This document shows, one piece after another, positions 15,903 to 22,477 of a stretch of DNA of 64,000 nt. The DNA comes from Micromonospora halophytica (lineage in GTDB: Bacteria; Actinomycetota; Actinomycetes; Mycobacteriales; Micromonosporaceae), in the NCBI RefSeq assembly GCF_900090245.1, contig NZ_FMDN01000011.1, forward strand, positions 1-64,000, given 5' to 3'. The translations under genes were made by a program, and so were the position numbers. Each line of letters begins with the position of its first letter. Position 1 is the first letter of the stretch. The notes under the pieces are model-generated. The model was not told the origin of the DNA, did no database searches, and saw only the letters and a list, made by a program, of their open reading frames with translations.

Positions 15903-16555
15903 CGGTGCGACACCGCGGGGCGCTGGCGGCGGTGGCCGCCGGCGTCGCCGCGCTCACCGTCGCCGCGGTGGTGGCCTGCGGGTCGCAGCCCGCCGAGGAC
16001 GTCGGCGCCGAGGAGGCCGCCGCCCTGGCCGTCCCCACCACCCCGGCCCCGGCGGGCACCTCCTCGGTACCGGTCACCTCCGGTGAACTGCCGGCGGGGG
16101 AGGAGACCGTGCCGCCGGTGAAACTCGTCATCCCGGCGATCGACGTCACGGCCACCGTCAACCCGGTCGGCGTCAACCGGCGTACCGACGAGTTCGAGGT
16201 CCCGCCGAGCGTCGACCGGATCGGCTGGTACCGGTACGGCCCCGGGCTGGAGGCGACGGCCGGGTCGGTGGTGATCGCCGGACACGTCGACAGTGCCGAC
16301 CAGGGCAGGGGGGCCTTCTTCCGACTGCGCGAGCTGGACCGCGACGACACCCTCACCGCCACCGGCACGGACGGCAGGCAGCGGGCGTACCGGGTGGTGG
16401 CCCGGGAGGAGTACGACAAGTCGAGGATCCCGCTCGAGCGGTACTTCGCGCGCGACGGCAAACCCCGGTTGACCCTGATCACCTGCGGTGGGCCGTTCGA
16501 CGCGAGGACCCGCTCGTACCGGGACAACATCGTCGTCACGGCGGTGCCCGCCTGA
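15899..16555 (+). CDS. Class E/F-type sortase
   Basis: A 218-residue protein. The N-terminus has a signal peptide or anchor with a possible lipobox (VAAVVAC), then a Pro/Thr-rich spacer, then the sortase beta-barrel from about residue 75 (KLVIPAIDVTATVNPVG). The catalytic triad is visible: His129 in AGHVDS, Cys196 in TLITCGG and Arg208 in RSYRDN. It is translationally coupled (GTGA) to the DUF4397 protein, which carries a sorting-like signal, so enzyme and substrate are probably encoded together. A hairpin follows the stop. Confidence 0.88.
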   Translation: MTVRHRGALAAVAAGVAALTVAAVVACGSQPAEDVGAEEAAALAVPTTPAPAGTSSVPVTSGELPAGEETVPPVKLVIPAIDVTATVNPVGVNRRTDEFEVPPSVDRIGWYRYGPGLEATAGSVVIAGHVDSADQGRGAFFRLRELDRDDTLTATGTDGRQRAYRVVAREEYDKSRIPLERYFARDGKPRLTLITCGGPFDARTRSYRDNIVVTAVPA

Positions 16556-16560
16556 ACCGC

Positions 16561-16585
16561 CGCCGGACCTGACGGTGGTCCGGCG
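16561..16585 (+). terminator. Hairpin after the sortase gene
   Basis: A perfect 9-bp stem (16561-16569 with 16577-16585) and 7-base loop, immediately after the stop. Confidence 0.55.
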
Positions 16586-16609
16586 TCCGGCCGGCCGCCT
16601 GCCGGTAGT

Positions 16610-16615
16610 TAGGCT
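16610..16615 (+). promoter_or_regulatory. -10 box of the cysteine desulfurase gene
   Basis: TAGGCT lies 8 bases before the ATG at 16624 (5 before an in-frame GTG at 16621). There is no Shine-Dalgarno sequence, so a leaderless or nearly leaderless transcript is likely. Confidence 0.5.
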
Positions 16616-16623
16616 GAGCAGTG

Positions 16624-17799
16624 ATGGCATACCTGGATCACGCGGCGACGACCCCGATGCTCGACGAGGCGTTGGAGGCGTACGTCGCCACCGCCCGCGA
16701 GGTCGGCAACGCGTCGTCGCTGCACGCCGCCGGCCGGCGTGCCCGACGTCGGGTCGAGGAGTCGCGCGAGCGGGTCGCCGCCGCGCTCGGCGCCCGCCCG
16801 TCCGAGGTCGTCTTCACCGGCGGCGGCACGGAGAGCGACAACCTCGCGGTCAAGGGCGTCTTCTGGGCCCGGCGCGGGGTGGTGCCGGCGCGGGCGCGGG
16901 TGGTGTCCAGCGCGGTCGAGCACCACGCGGTGCTCGACGCGGTGGACTGGCTCGCCGCCCACGAGGGCGCTGAGGTGGGCTGGCTGCCGGTCGACGCGGC
17001 CGGCCGGCTGGATCCGGAGCGGCTGCGCGCCGAACTGGCCGCGCACGCCGACCGGGTCGCCCTGGTGACCGCCATGTGGGCCAACAACGAGGTGGGTACC
17101 GTCCAGCCGGTGGCCGAACTGGCCGCGGTGGCCGCCGGGCACGGAGTGCCGTTCCACACCGACGCGATCCAGGCGGTCGGCCAGGTGCCGGTCGACTTCG
17201 CCGCCAGTGGCGTCTCCGCCCTCACCGTCACCGGCCACAAGCTGGGCGGCCCGGCCGGGGTCGGCGCGCTGCTGCTGGCCCGCGACGTCGCGGCCACCCC
17301 GCTGCTGCACGGCGGCGGGCAGGAGCGCGACGTCCGCTCCGGCACCCTGGACACCGCCGGCGTCGTCGCCTTCGCGGTCGCCGTCGAGGCGGCGGTCAAG
17401 GGTCAGCAGGAGTACGCGGCGCGGGTGTCCGCGCTCCGCGACGACCTGGTCCGGCGGGTCCGCGAGGCGGTGCCCGAGGTCATCTTCAACGGCGACCCGA
17501 CCGACCGGCTGCCGGGCAACGCGCACTTCTCCTTCCCCGGTTGCGAGGGGGACGCGCTGCTGCTCCTGCTCGACGCCCAGGGCATCGCCTGCTCCACCGG
17601 TTCGGCCTGCTCGGCCGGGGTGGCGCAGCCCTCGCACGTGCTCCTCGCGATGGGCGCCGACCACGACCGGGCCCGTTCGTCGCTGCGCTTCACCCTCGGT
17701 CACACCAGCACCCCCGCCGACGTGGACGCCCTCATCGCGGCGCTGCCGGCCGCCGTCGAACGCGCCCGCCGCGCCGCCTCGCTGCGCAGCCCACGCTGA
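16624..17799 (+). CDS. Cysteine desulfurase (NifS/IscS family)
   Basis: A 391-residue PLP enzyme that moves sulfur from cysteine to an active-site Cys. It begins MAYLDHAATTPMLDEA. The PLP lysine is Lys206 in TVTGHKLGGPAGVG and the catalytic Cys329 lies in STGSACSAGVAQPSH. The gene sits directly upstream of mnmA, and so probably supplies persulfide for tRNA 2-thiolation; a wider Fe-S role is possible. An in-frame GTG one codon upstream is an alternative start. Confidence 0.92.
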   Translation: MAYLDHAATTPMLDEALEAYVATAREVGNASSLHAAGRRARRRVEESRERVAAALGARPSEVVFTGGGTESDNLAVKGVFWARRGVVPARARVVSSAVEHHAVLDAVDWLAAHEGAEVGWLPVDAAGRLDPERLRAELAAHADRVALVTAMWANNEVGTVQPVAELAAVAAGHGVPFHTDAIQAVGQVPVDFAASGVSALTVTGHKLGGPAGVGALLLARDVAATPLLHGGGQERDVRSGTLDTAGVVAFAVAVEAAVKGQQEYAARVSALRDDLVRRVREAVPEVIFNGDPTDRLPGNAHFSFPGCEGDALLLLLDAQGIACSTGSACSAGVAQPSHVLLAMGADHDRARSSLRFTLGHTSTPADVDALIAALPAAVERARRAASLRSPR

Positions 17800-17849
17800 C
17801 CCGTGTCGCAGTCGGGCGGTGGGGGAGCGGATCGCGCGGCGCAGGCGGA

Positions 17850-17855
17850 TAGGCT
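17850..17855 (+). promoter_or_regulatory. -10 box upstream of mnmA
   Basis: TAGGCT lies 7 bases before a GTG at 17863 that opens a six-codon ORF ending on the mnmA start. mnmA may therefore have its own promoter in addition to read-through from the desulfurase gene. Confidence 0.45.
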
Positions 17856-17862
17856 CGGTGGG

Positions 17863-17883
17863 GTGAAGGGGGTACGGCGGTGA
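17863..17883 (+). other. Possible six-codon leaderless upstream ORF coupled to mnmA
   Basis: GTG at 17863 reads V-K-G-V-R-R and then TGA (17881-17883). The TGA overlaps the mnmA GTG at 17880 as GTGA. The mnmA ribosome site AAGGGGG lies inside this ORF. The TAGGCT box 7 bases upstream would make it leaderless. It may be chance; ribosome profiling would decide. Confidence 0.3.
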
Positions 17884-18953
17884 GGGTTCTGGCGGCCATG
17901 TCGGGCGGGGTGGACTCCGCCGTCGCGGCGGCGCGCGCGGTGGCGGCCGGGCACGACGTGACCGGTGTCCACCTGGCGCTGGCCCGCAACCCGCAGACCT
18001 ACCGCACCGGGGCGCGCGGCTGTTGCACCCTGGAGGACTCCCGGGACGCCCGCCGCGCCGCCGACGTGATCGGCATCCCGTTCTACGTCTGGGACATGGC
18101 CGAGCGTTTCCACTCCGACGTGGTGGACGACTTCGTCGCCGAGTACGCGGCCGGCCGTACCCCGAATCCCTGCCTGCGCTGCAACGAGAAGATCAAGTTC
18201 GCCGCGGTGCTGGACCGGGCGGTGGCCCTGGGTTTCGACGCCGTGGTCACCGGCCACCACGCCCGACTCGGCCCCGACGGCCTGCTGCGCCGCAGCGTCG
18301 ACCACGCCAAGGACCAGTCGTACGTGCTGGCGGTGCTGACCCGCGCGCAGCTCGACCGGTCGATCTTCCCGCTCGGCGACGCGACCAAGGCCGAGGTACG
18401 CGAGGAGGCCGCCCGGCGCGGGCTGGCCGTGGCGGACAAGCCCGACTCGCACGACATCTGCTTCATCGCCGACGGCGACACCCGCGGCTTCCTCGCCGGG
18501 CGGCTGGGTGAGGCTCCCGGCGACGTCGTCGACGCGTCGACCGGCGCGGTCGTCGGCAGCCACACCGGCGCCTACCAGTACACCGTCGGGCAGCGGCGCG
18601 GCCTGCACCTGGACCGGCCCGCCCCGGACGGCCGCCCCCGCTACGTGCTCTCCATCACCCCCAGGACCAACACGGTGACCGTCGGCCCCGCCGAGGCGCT
18701 GGAGGTCTCGCAGGTGCGGGCCGCCCGCCCGGTCTGGACCGGCGGCGAGCGGCCCACCGCGCCGATCGAGTGCGAGGTGCAGTTGCGCGCGCACGGCGAC
18801 GTGGTCCCGGCCACCGTGACGCTGGACGGCGACACCCTCCACGCCGAGCTGCGCCGACCGGTACGCGGGGTCGCCGCCGGGCAGGCGATCGTGGCGTACC
18901 GGTCGGACCCGGCGGGCGACGTGGTGCTCGGCTCCGCCACCATCACCGGCTGA
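17880..18953 (+). CDS. mnmA: tRNA-specific 2-thiouridylase MnmA
   Basis: This 357-residue enzyme makes 2-thiouridine at the wobble position of tRNA(Lys/Glu/Gln). The PP-loop motif AMSGGVDSAVAAARA is at the N-terminus. The nucleophile Cys98 lies in TPNPCLRCNEKIKF and the persulfide Cys194 in SHDICFIADGDT. The central GQRRGLHL and a C-terminal beta domain complete the family architecture. The GTG start follows AAGGGGG. It lies 80 bases after the desulfurase gene, its likely sulfur source. Confidence 0.95.
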   Translation: MRVLAAMSGGVDSAVAAARAVAAGHDVTGVHLALARNPQTYRTGARGCCTLEDSRDARRAADVIGIPFYVWDMAERFHSDVVDDFVAEYAAGRTPNPCLRCNEKIKFAAVLDRAVALGFDAVVTGHHARLGPDGLLRRSVDHAKDQSYVLAVLTRAQLDRSIFPLGDATKAEVREEAARRGLAVADKPDSHDICFIADGDTRGFLAGRLGEAPGDVVDASTGAVVGSHTGAYQYTVGQRRGLHLDRPAPDGRPRYVLSITPRTNTVTVGPAEALEVSQVRAARPVWTGGERPTAPIECEVQLRAHGDVVPATVTLDGDTLHAELRRPVRGVAAGQAIVAYRSDPAGDVVLGSATITG

Positions 18954-18975
18954 CTCCGGCAGCGTTCGATCCGCG

Positions 18976-19011
18976 CCCGGCCCGGCCATGCCCGGGGCCG
19001 GCCGGGCCGGG
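18976..19011 (+). terminator. Hairpin after mnmA
   Basis: A perfect 12-bp all-GC stem (18976-18987 with 19000-19011) and 12-base loop, 23 bases after the stop. Confidence 0.55.
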
Positions 19012-19225
19012 GTGGTTGTGTGCCGCGGGCGTCGTGCGGTGCGGCTGCGCCGGTGGTGCCACTGGGTGGTGAAGTGCGCGCGCCGCAGGGGACGCAGTGT
19101 GGCGAGCCGGACTGCGGATGGCGTCTCCCGGTAGCGGTGGCCGCGGTCGCCGCCACCCTCGCCCTCGTCTCCAGGACCCCTCGGGGCAGCCGCAGTTCGG
19201 CACCAGGGTCAGCGGCGGAACGGGA

Positions 19226-19231
19226 TACCCT
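19226..19231 (+). promoter_or_regulatory. -10 box for leaderless MetE-C-like gene
   Basis: TACCCT, six bases, then GTG at 19238; no ribosome binding site. This is a canonical leaderless layout. Confidence 0.55.
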
Positions 19232-19237
19232 TCCGCC

Positions 19238-20242
19238 GTGACTGAACAGTCCTGGCCATGGCCCCCGGGGGCCGCCACCGGCATCGGCTCGCTACCCGGC
19301 ACCGACGTCGCCGAGGCGCAGCGGATCGTCCTCGGCGAGCTGCCCGCCCTTCCCCACCTGCCCGAACTGCCGGCGCGCGGTCCCGGCGCCGACCTGATCG
19401 GGCGGACCGGTGGGCTGCTGGTGGAGCTGCCGGTCGAGCTGTACGCGGCACGCTGGCGGATCGCGCCGCGCCCCGGGCGGGACCTGCGCCGGGCCCGTGA
19501 CCTCATGGAACGCGACCTGGACCAGCTCGCCGAGCAGGCCGAGACGTACGCCGGGCCGGTGAAGATCCAGGCCGGCGGGCCGTTCACCCTGGCCGCGGCG
19601 CTGGAGCTGCCGATCGGCGGGCGGATGCTGCGCGACCCGGGCGCGGTGCGGGACCTGGCCGGCTCGCTGGCCGACGGGCTGCGGGCGCACGTCGCGGCGG
19701 TGAGCCGGCGGCTGCCCCGGGCCTCGGTGCTGCTCCAACTGGACGAGCCGTCCCTGCCGGCGGTGCTCGCCGGCCGGGTGCCCACCGAGAGTGGCTTCGG
19801 CACCCACCGGGCGGTGGAGCCCGAGGTCGCCCGGACCCTGCTGCGCCAGGTGATCGACGCGGCCGAGGTGCCGACCGTGGTGCACTGCTGCGCCCCGGAC
19901 GTGCCGCTGGAGCTGATCCGCTCCGCCGGAGCGGTCGGGGTGGCGCTGGACCTCACCCTGGTCAAGGAGCTGGACCCGCTCGGCGAGGCGATCGACGCCG
20001 GGCTGGGGCTGCTGGCCGGCGCCGTGCCCACGCTGCCCCCGCCGGCCGGTCGCGCGCCGACCTCGGCCCAGGTCGCCGACCGGGTACGCACCCTCTGGGA
20101 TCGCCTCGGCTTCCCCCACCGTCGGCTCGCCGAGCAGGTGGTGGTCACCCCGGCCTGCGGCCTCGCCGGAGCCACCCCGGCGTACGCGCGAGCGGTCCTC
20201 GCCGCCTGCCGGGACGCCGGCCGGCGGTTGTCGGAGGACTGA
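19238..20242 (+). CDS. Cobalamin-independent methionine synthase-like protein (MetE C-terminal domain only)
   Basis: A 334-residue (beta/alpha)8 protein matching only the catalytic half of MetE. The zinc ligands are recognisable as His216-x-Cys218 (VVHCCAPDVP) and Cys307 (TPACGLAGATP). An ATGIGSLPGTDVAEA start and the LLQLDEPSLPAVLAG segment also fit. Full MetE has a duplicated N-terminal half for folate binding, absent here. Short homologues like this may use another methyl donor or carry out core methionine synthesis with corrinoid proteins; the substrate is not settled. The GTG at 19238 is supported by TACCCT six bases upstream. Confidence 0.8.
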   Translation: MTEQSWPWPPGAATGIGSLPGTDVAEAQRIVLGELPALPHLPELPARGPGADLIGRTGGLLVELPVELYAARWRIAPRPGRDLRRARDLMERDLDQLAEQAETYAGPVKIQAGGPFTLAAALELPIGGRMLRDPGAVRDLAGSLADGLRAHVAAVSRRLPRASVLLQLDEPSLPAVLAGRVPTESGFGTHRAVEPEVARTLLRQVIDAAEVPTVVHCCAPDVPLELIRSAGAVGVALDLTLVKELDPLGEAIDAGLGLLAGAVPTLPPPAGRAPTSAQVADRVRTLWDRLGFPHRRLAEQVVVTPACGLAGATPAYARAVLAACRDAGRRLSED

Positions 20243-20278
20243 GGCTTTCCGTCGTACCCGCGAGGCAGGATGACGGGC

Positions 20279-20647
20279 ATGATCGGACGTTTGCGCTCGA
20301 CGGTGATCGACTGCCCGGATCCTCGCGCCCTGGCCGCCTACTACGCCGAACTGCTCGGGCTGCCGCTGGTCGAGGAGCAGTCCGACGGCGACGATTGGGT
20401 GGTGCTCGGCGGCCCGCCCGGCCACCAGCCGCGGGTCGCCTTCCAGAAGGCCCTCGACCTGCGACCGCCGGCCTGGCCCGATCCGGAGCGGCCGCAGCAG
20501 TTCCACCTCGACGTCACCGTCGACGACATCGACGTCGCGGAACGTGCCGCGCTCGCCCTGGGCGCTCGCCGACTGCCCGGCGAGGGGGAGGGCTTCCGGG
20601 TGTACGCCGACCCGGCCGGTCACCCGTTCTGCCTCTGCTGGGACTGA
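20279..20647 (+). CDS. VOC superfamily (glyoxalase-like) protein
   Basis: A 122-residue single-domain VOC protein. It begins MIGRLRSTVIDCPDPRALAAYYAELLGLPL and ends with GFRVYADPAGHPFCLCWD, the standard end strand. The central QQFHLDVTVDDIDVAERAAL is the second beta-alpha-beta module. The metal-ligand pattern is incomplete, as in many actinobacterial members, so it may bind rather than convert its ligand. An ATG three codons upstream (20270) is an alternative start. Function unknown. Confidence 0.8.
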   Translation: MIGRLRSTVIDCPDPRALAAYYAELLGLPLVEEQSDGDDWVVLGGPPGHQPRVAFQKALDLRPPAWPDPERPQQFHLDVTVDDIDVAERAALALGARRLPGEGEGFRVYADPAGHPFCLCWD

Positions 20648-20672
20648 CCCGCCGGGGTTGCGGACGACCGGC

Positions 20673-21686
20673 ATGATCACGGGCGTGATCGACTCCTCGC
20701 TCCGCCGCGCCTCCGGCTCGCTCTTCGGCCTCGCCTACGGTGACGCCCTCGGCAAGCCGACCGAGTTCCTGACCGTCGCCGAGATCCACCGCCGGTACGG
20801 CCCGACCGGCCCGCGCGAGCTGGAAGGCGACCCGGCGCTGGTCACCGACGACACCCAGATGGCCCTGGCGGTGGCGTGGGCGCTGCACGACGCGGGCGCC
20901 CACACACCGGAGACGGTCGAGCCGCTGCTGCGGCGGCGCTTCCTCGACTGGGTGGTCAGCCCGGACAACAACCGGGCCCCGGGGACGACCTGCCTGCGCG
21001 CCTGCGCCGAGTTGGGCCGAGGGCTGCCCTGGCAGCAGGCCACCGTCGCCGGCTCGAAGGGCTGCGGCGCGAACATGCGGGTCACCCCGGTCGGGCTGCT
21101 CGACGTCGACCTGGACACCCTGGCGGGGCTGGCGCAGCTCCAGGCCGGCCTGACCCACGGCCACCCCACCGGGCTGGCGGCCAGCGAGCTGACCGCGTAC
21201 GCGGTGCGCCTGCTGCGCGACGGTGCGGGCCTGGCGGAGCTGCCCGCACTGCTCACCGCGCGGGCCCGGGAGCAGCGCCGGGTCTACCGGGGTGACTGGC
21301 TCGGTGACCTGTGGCAGCGCCCCGGGGTGGACTCCCCGGCGGAGTTCATCGCCCGGGGCTGGGACGAGTGCCTGCACGCGCTGCACCGGCTCGACCTCGC
21401 GCTCGGCCGGCCCGACGACGGCGACGATCCCTGCCGGCACACCGGTGAGGGCTGGATCGCCGAGGAGGCGCTGGCCACGGCGCTGCTCTGCGCCCTGCGG
21501 CATCCGGACGACCCGGTCGTCGCGATCGCCCGGGGCGCCACCACCGCCGGCGACTCCGACTCGATCGCCGCCCTGGCCGGCGCCTTCGTCGGCGCCGCCC
21601 ACGGCACGGCCGCCTGGCCGACCGACTGGCTCACCCGCATCGAGTACGCCGACCAGCTCACCGCCCTCGGCGCGGCCTGGGACTGA
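20673..21686 (+). CDS. ADP-ribosylglycohydrolase family protein
   Basis: A 337-residue all-alpha protein of the DraG/ARH family. The metal-binding motif TDDTQMALAVAWAL appears near residue 55 and the C-terminal AGDSDSIAALAGAFVGAAHG completes the di-Mg site. Members remove ADP-ribose from proteins, nucleic acids or small molecules. There is no ADP-ribosyltransferase or nitrogenase gene near, so the target is unknown. The start at ATG 20673 is followed by GTG 20685, also possible. Confidence 0.85.
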   Translation: MITGVIDSSLRRASGSLFGLAYGDALGKPTEFLTVAEIHRRYGPTGPRELEGDPALVTDDTQMALAVAWALHDAGAHTPETVEPLLRRRFLDWVVSPDNNRAPGTTCLRACAELGRGLPWQQATVAGSKGCGANMRVTPVGLLDVDLDTLAGLAQLQAGLTHGHPTGLAASELTAYAVRLLRDGAGLAELPALLTARAREQRRVYRGDWLGDLWQRPGVDSPAEFIARGWDECLHALHRLDLALGRPDDGDDPCRHTGEGWIAEEALATALLCALRHPDDPVVAIARGATTAGDSDSIAALAGAFVGAAHGTAAWPTDWLTRIEYADQLTALGAAWD

Positions 21687-21797
21687 GCCCGGCCGAGGCC
21701 GTGCGGGTGCCGGCCGGTCGGCGCAGCTCGGTGGTGTCGGCGGTGCTCACCCCACCGGGACGGTCGGATCCGGGTGACGGCGGCAGGCCCGGCCCGG

Positions 21798-22313
21798 TCA
21801 GGCCGGGCTCCGCCGGCCGTGCAGTCGCCGCACCTGCCGCCACAGTTCCGGGTCGCAGCTGCCGGCGCGGCGGGAGAAGCCGCCGGCCGGCACGGGCAGG
21901 GGCTCGGCGAGGTCGAGCCAGCTGTCGTGGTCGGCGTCCGGGTCCCAGTCGCCGGTGGGGATGCGGACGTGGTCGTCCCGGCCGCTCTTGTCCTGACTGG
22001 TGATCTTGAGCACCTCGGCGCCCCGGTCGTCGGCCCGCAGCACCAGGCAGGGGCGGACCTTCGAGCCGCTGCCGTCGGCGTACGGGACGTCGGCCCACCA
22101 GATCTCGCCCGGCCGGGGCGTACCGGTGGGGGTGCGCGGTCGGGGCGGCGCGGTCGGTCGGGCCCGGTCGCGGGGTGGGGTTCCCCGCTCCGGCCTGGCC
22201 CGGTCGCCGCCACCGTCGGACGGCCGGCCACCCCGGCGTCGCCACTCGTTCCAGGCCCACCCCGCGACCACGGCCAGGACCACCAGCAGCGACCACCACA
22301 CCCACTCGGGCAT
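21798..22313 (-). CDS. Membrane-anchored PemK/MazF-like protein
   Basis: A 171-residue protein with an N-terminal membrane span (VWWSLLVVLAVVAGWAW, residues 5-21), a basic Pro/Arg-rich linker (about 25-68) and a C-terminal PemK/MazF-like barrel. The barrel starts PRPGEIWWADVPYADGSGSK and carries RPCLVL and VLKITSQDKSGRDDHV. PemK/MazF toxins are RNases, but here there is no antitoxin ORF beside it, and the membrane tether is unusual, so it may be a domesticated family member. It is convergent with the ADP-ribosylglycohydrolase gene; a small hairpin (21787-21808) overlaps its stop codon. Confidence 0.75.
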   Translation of the reverse strand: MPEWVWWSLLVVLAVVAGWAWNEWRRRGGRPSDGGGDRARPERGTPPRDRARPTAPPRPRTPTGTPRPGEIWWADVPYADGSGSKVRPCLVLRADDRGAEVLKITSQDKSGRDDHVRIPTGDWDPDADHDSWLDLAEPLPVPAGGFSRRAGSCDPELWRQVRRLHGRRSPA

Positions 22314-22450
22314 CCGTACCCCTGCCTCTCCCCGGGCGGCGCCCCACGCCGCCGACGTGCGGCGATCGTCGCACGGACGGTGGGCACCCGCCCGTCGGGC
22401 GCGGCGGGGGAGGCACGGGATTGTCCGACCGGCCCGTTACCGTGCTCCGG

Positions 22451-22456
22451 TAGCGT
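22451..22456 (+). promoter_or_regulatory. -10 box of ligA
   Basis: TAGCGT would start transcription near 22463, giving a leader of about 15 bases that holds the GGGGAGG ribosome site before the GTG at 22478. Confidence 0.45.
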
Positions 22457-22477
22457 GATCACGGGGAGGTTCCAGCG

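Larger units (their letters stand above)
18954..19237. other. Intergenic region, 284 bp, no supported gene
   Basis: This contains the mnmA terminator hairpin and, at its end, the -10 box of the next gene. Several frames are open here because of high GC, but none has a ribosome site, consistent codon bias or recognisable protein sequence. Confidence 0.5.

Noticed and set aside
18954..19237. Short plus-strand ORF near 19020 with Cys residues
   Set aside because: No ribosome site, inconsistent third-position bias in its first half and overlap with the terminator and promoter of neighbours.
21687..22477. Toxin-antitoxin module around the PemK-like gene
   Set aside because: No small antitoxin ORF with a ribosome site lies on either side; the flanks are a terminator-like hairpin and the ligA promoter.
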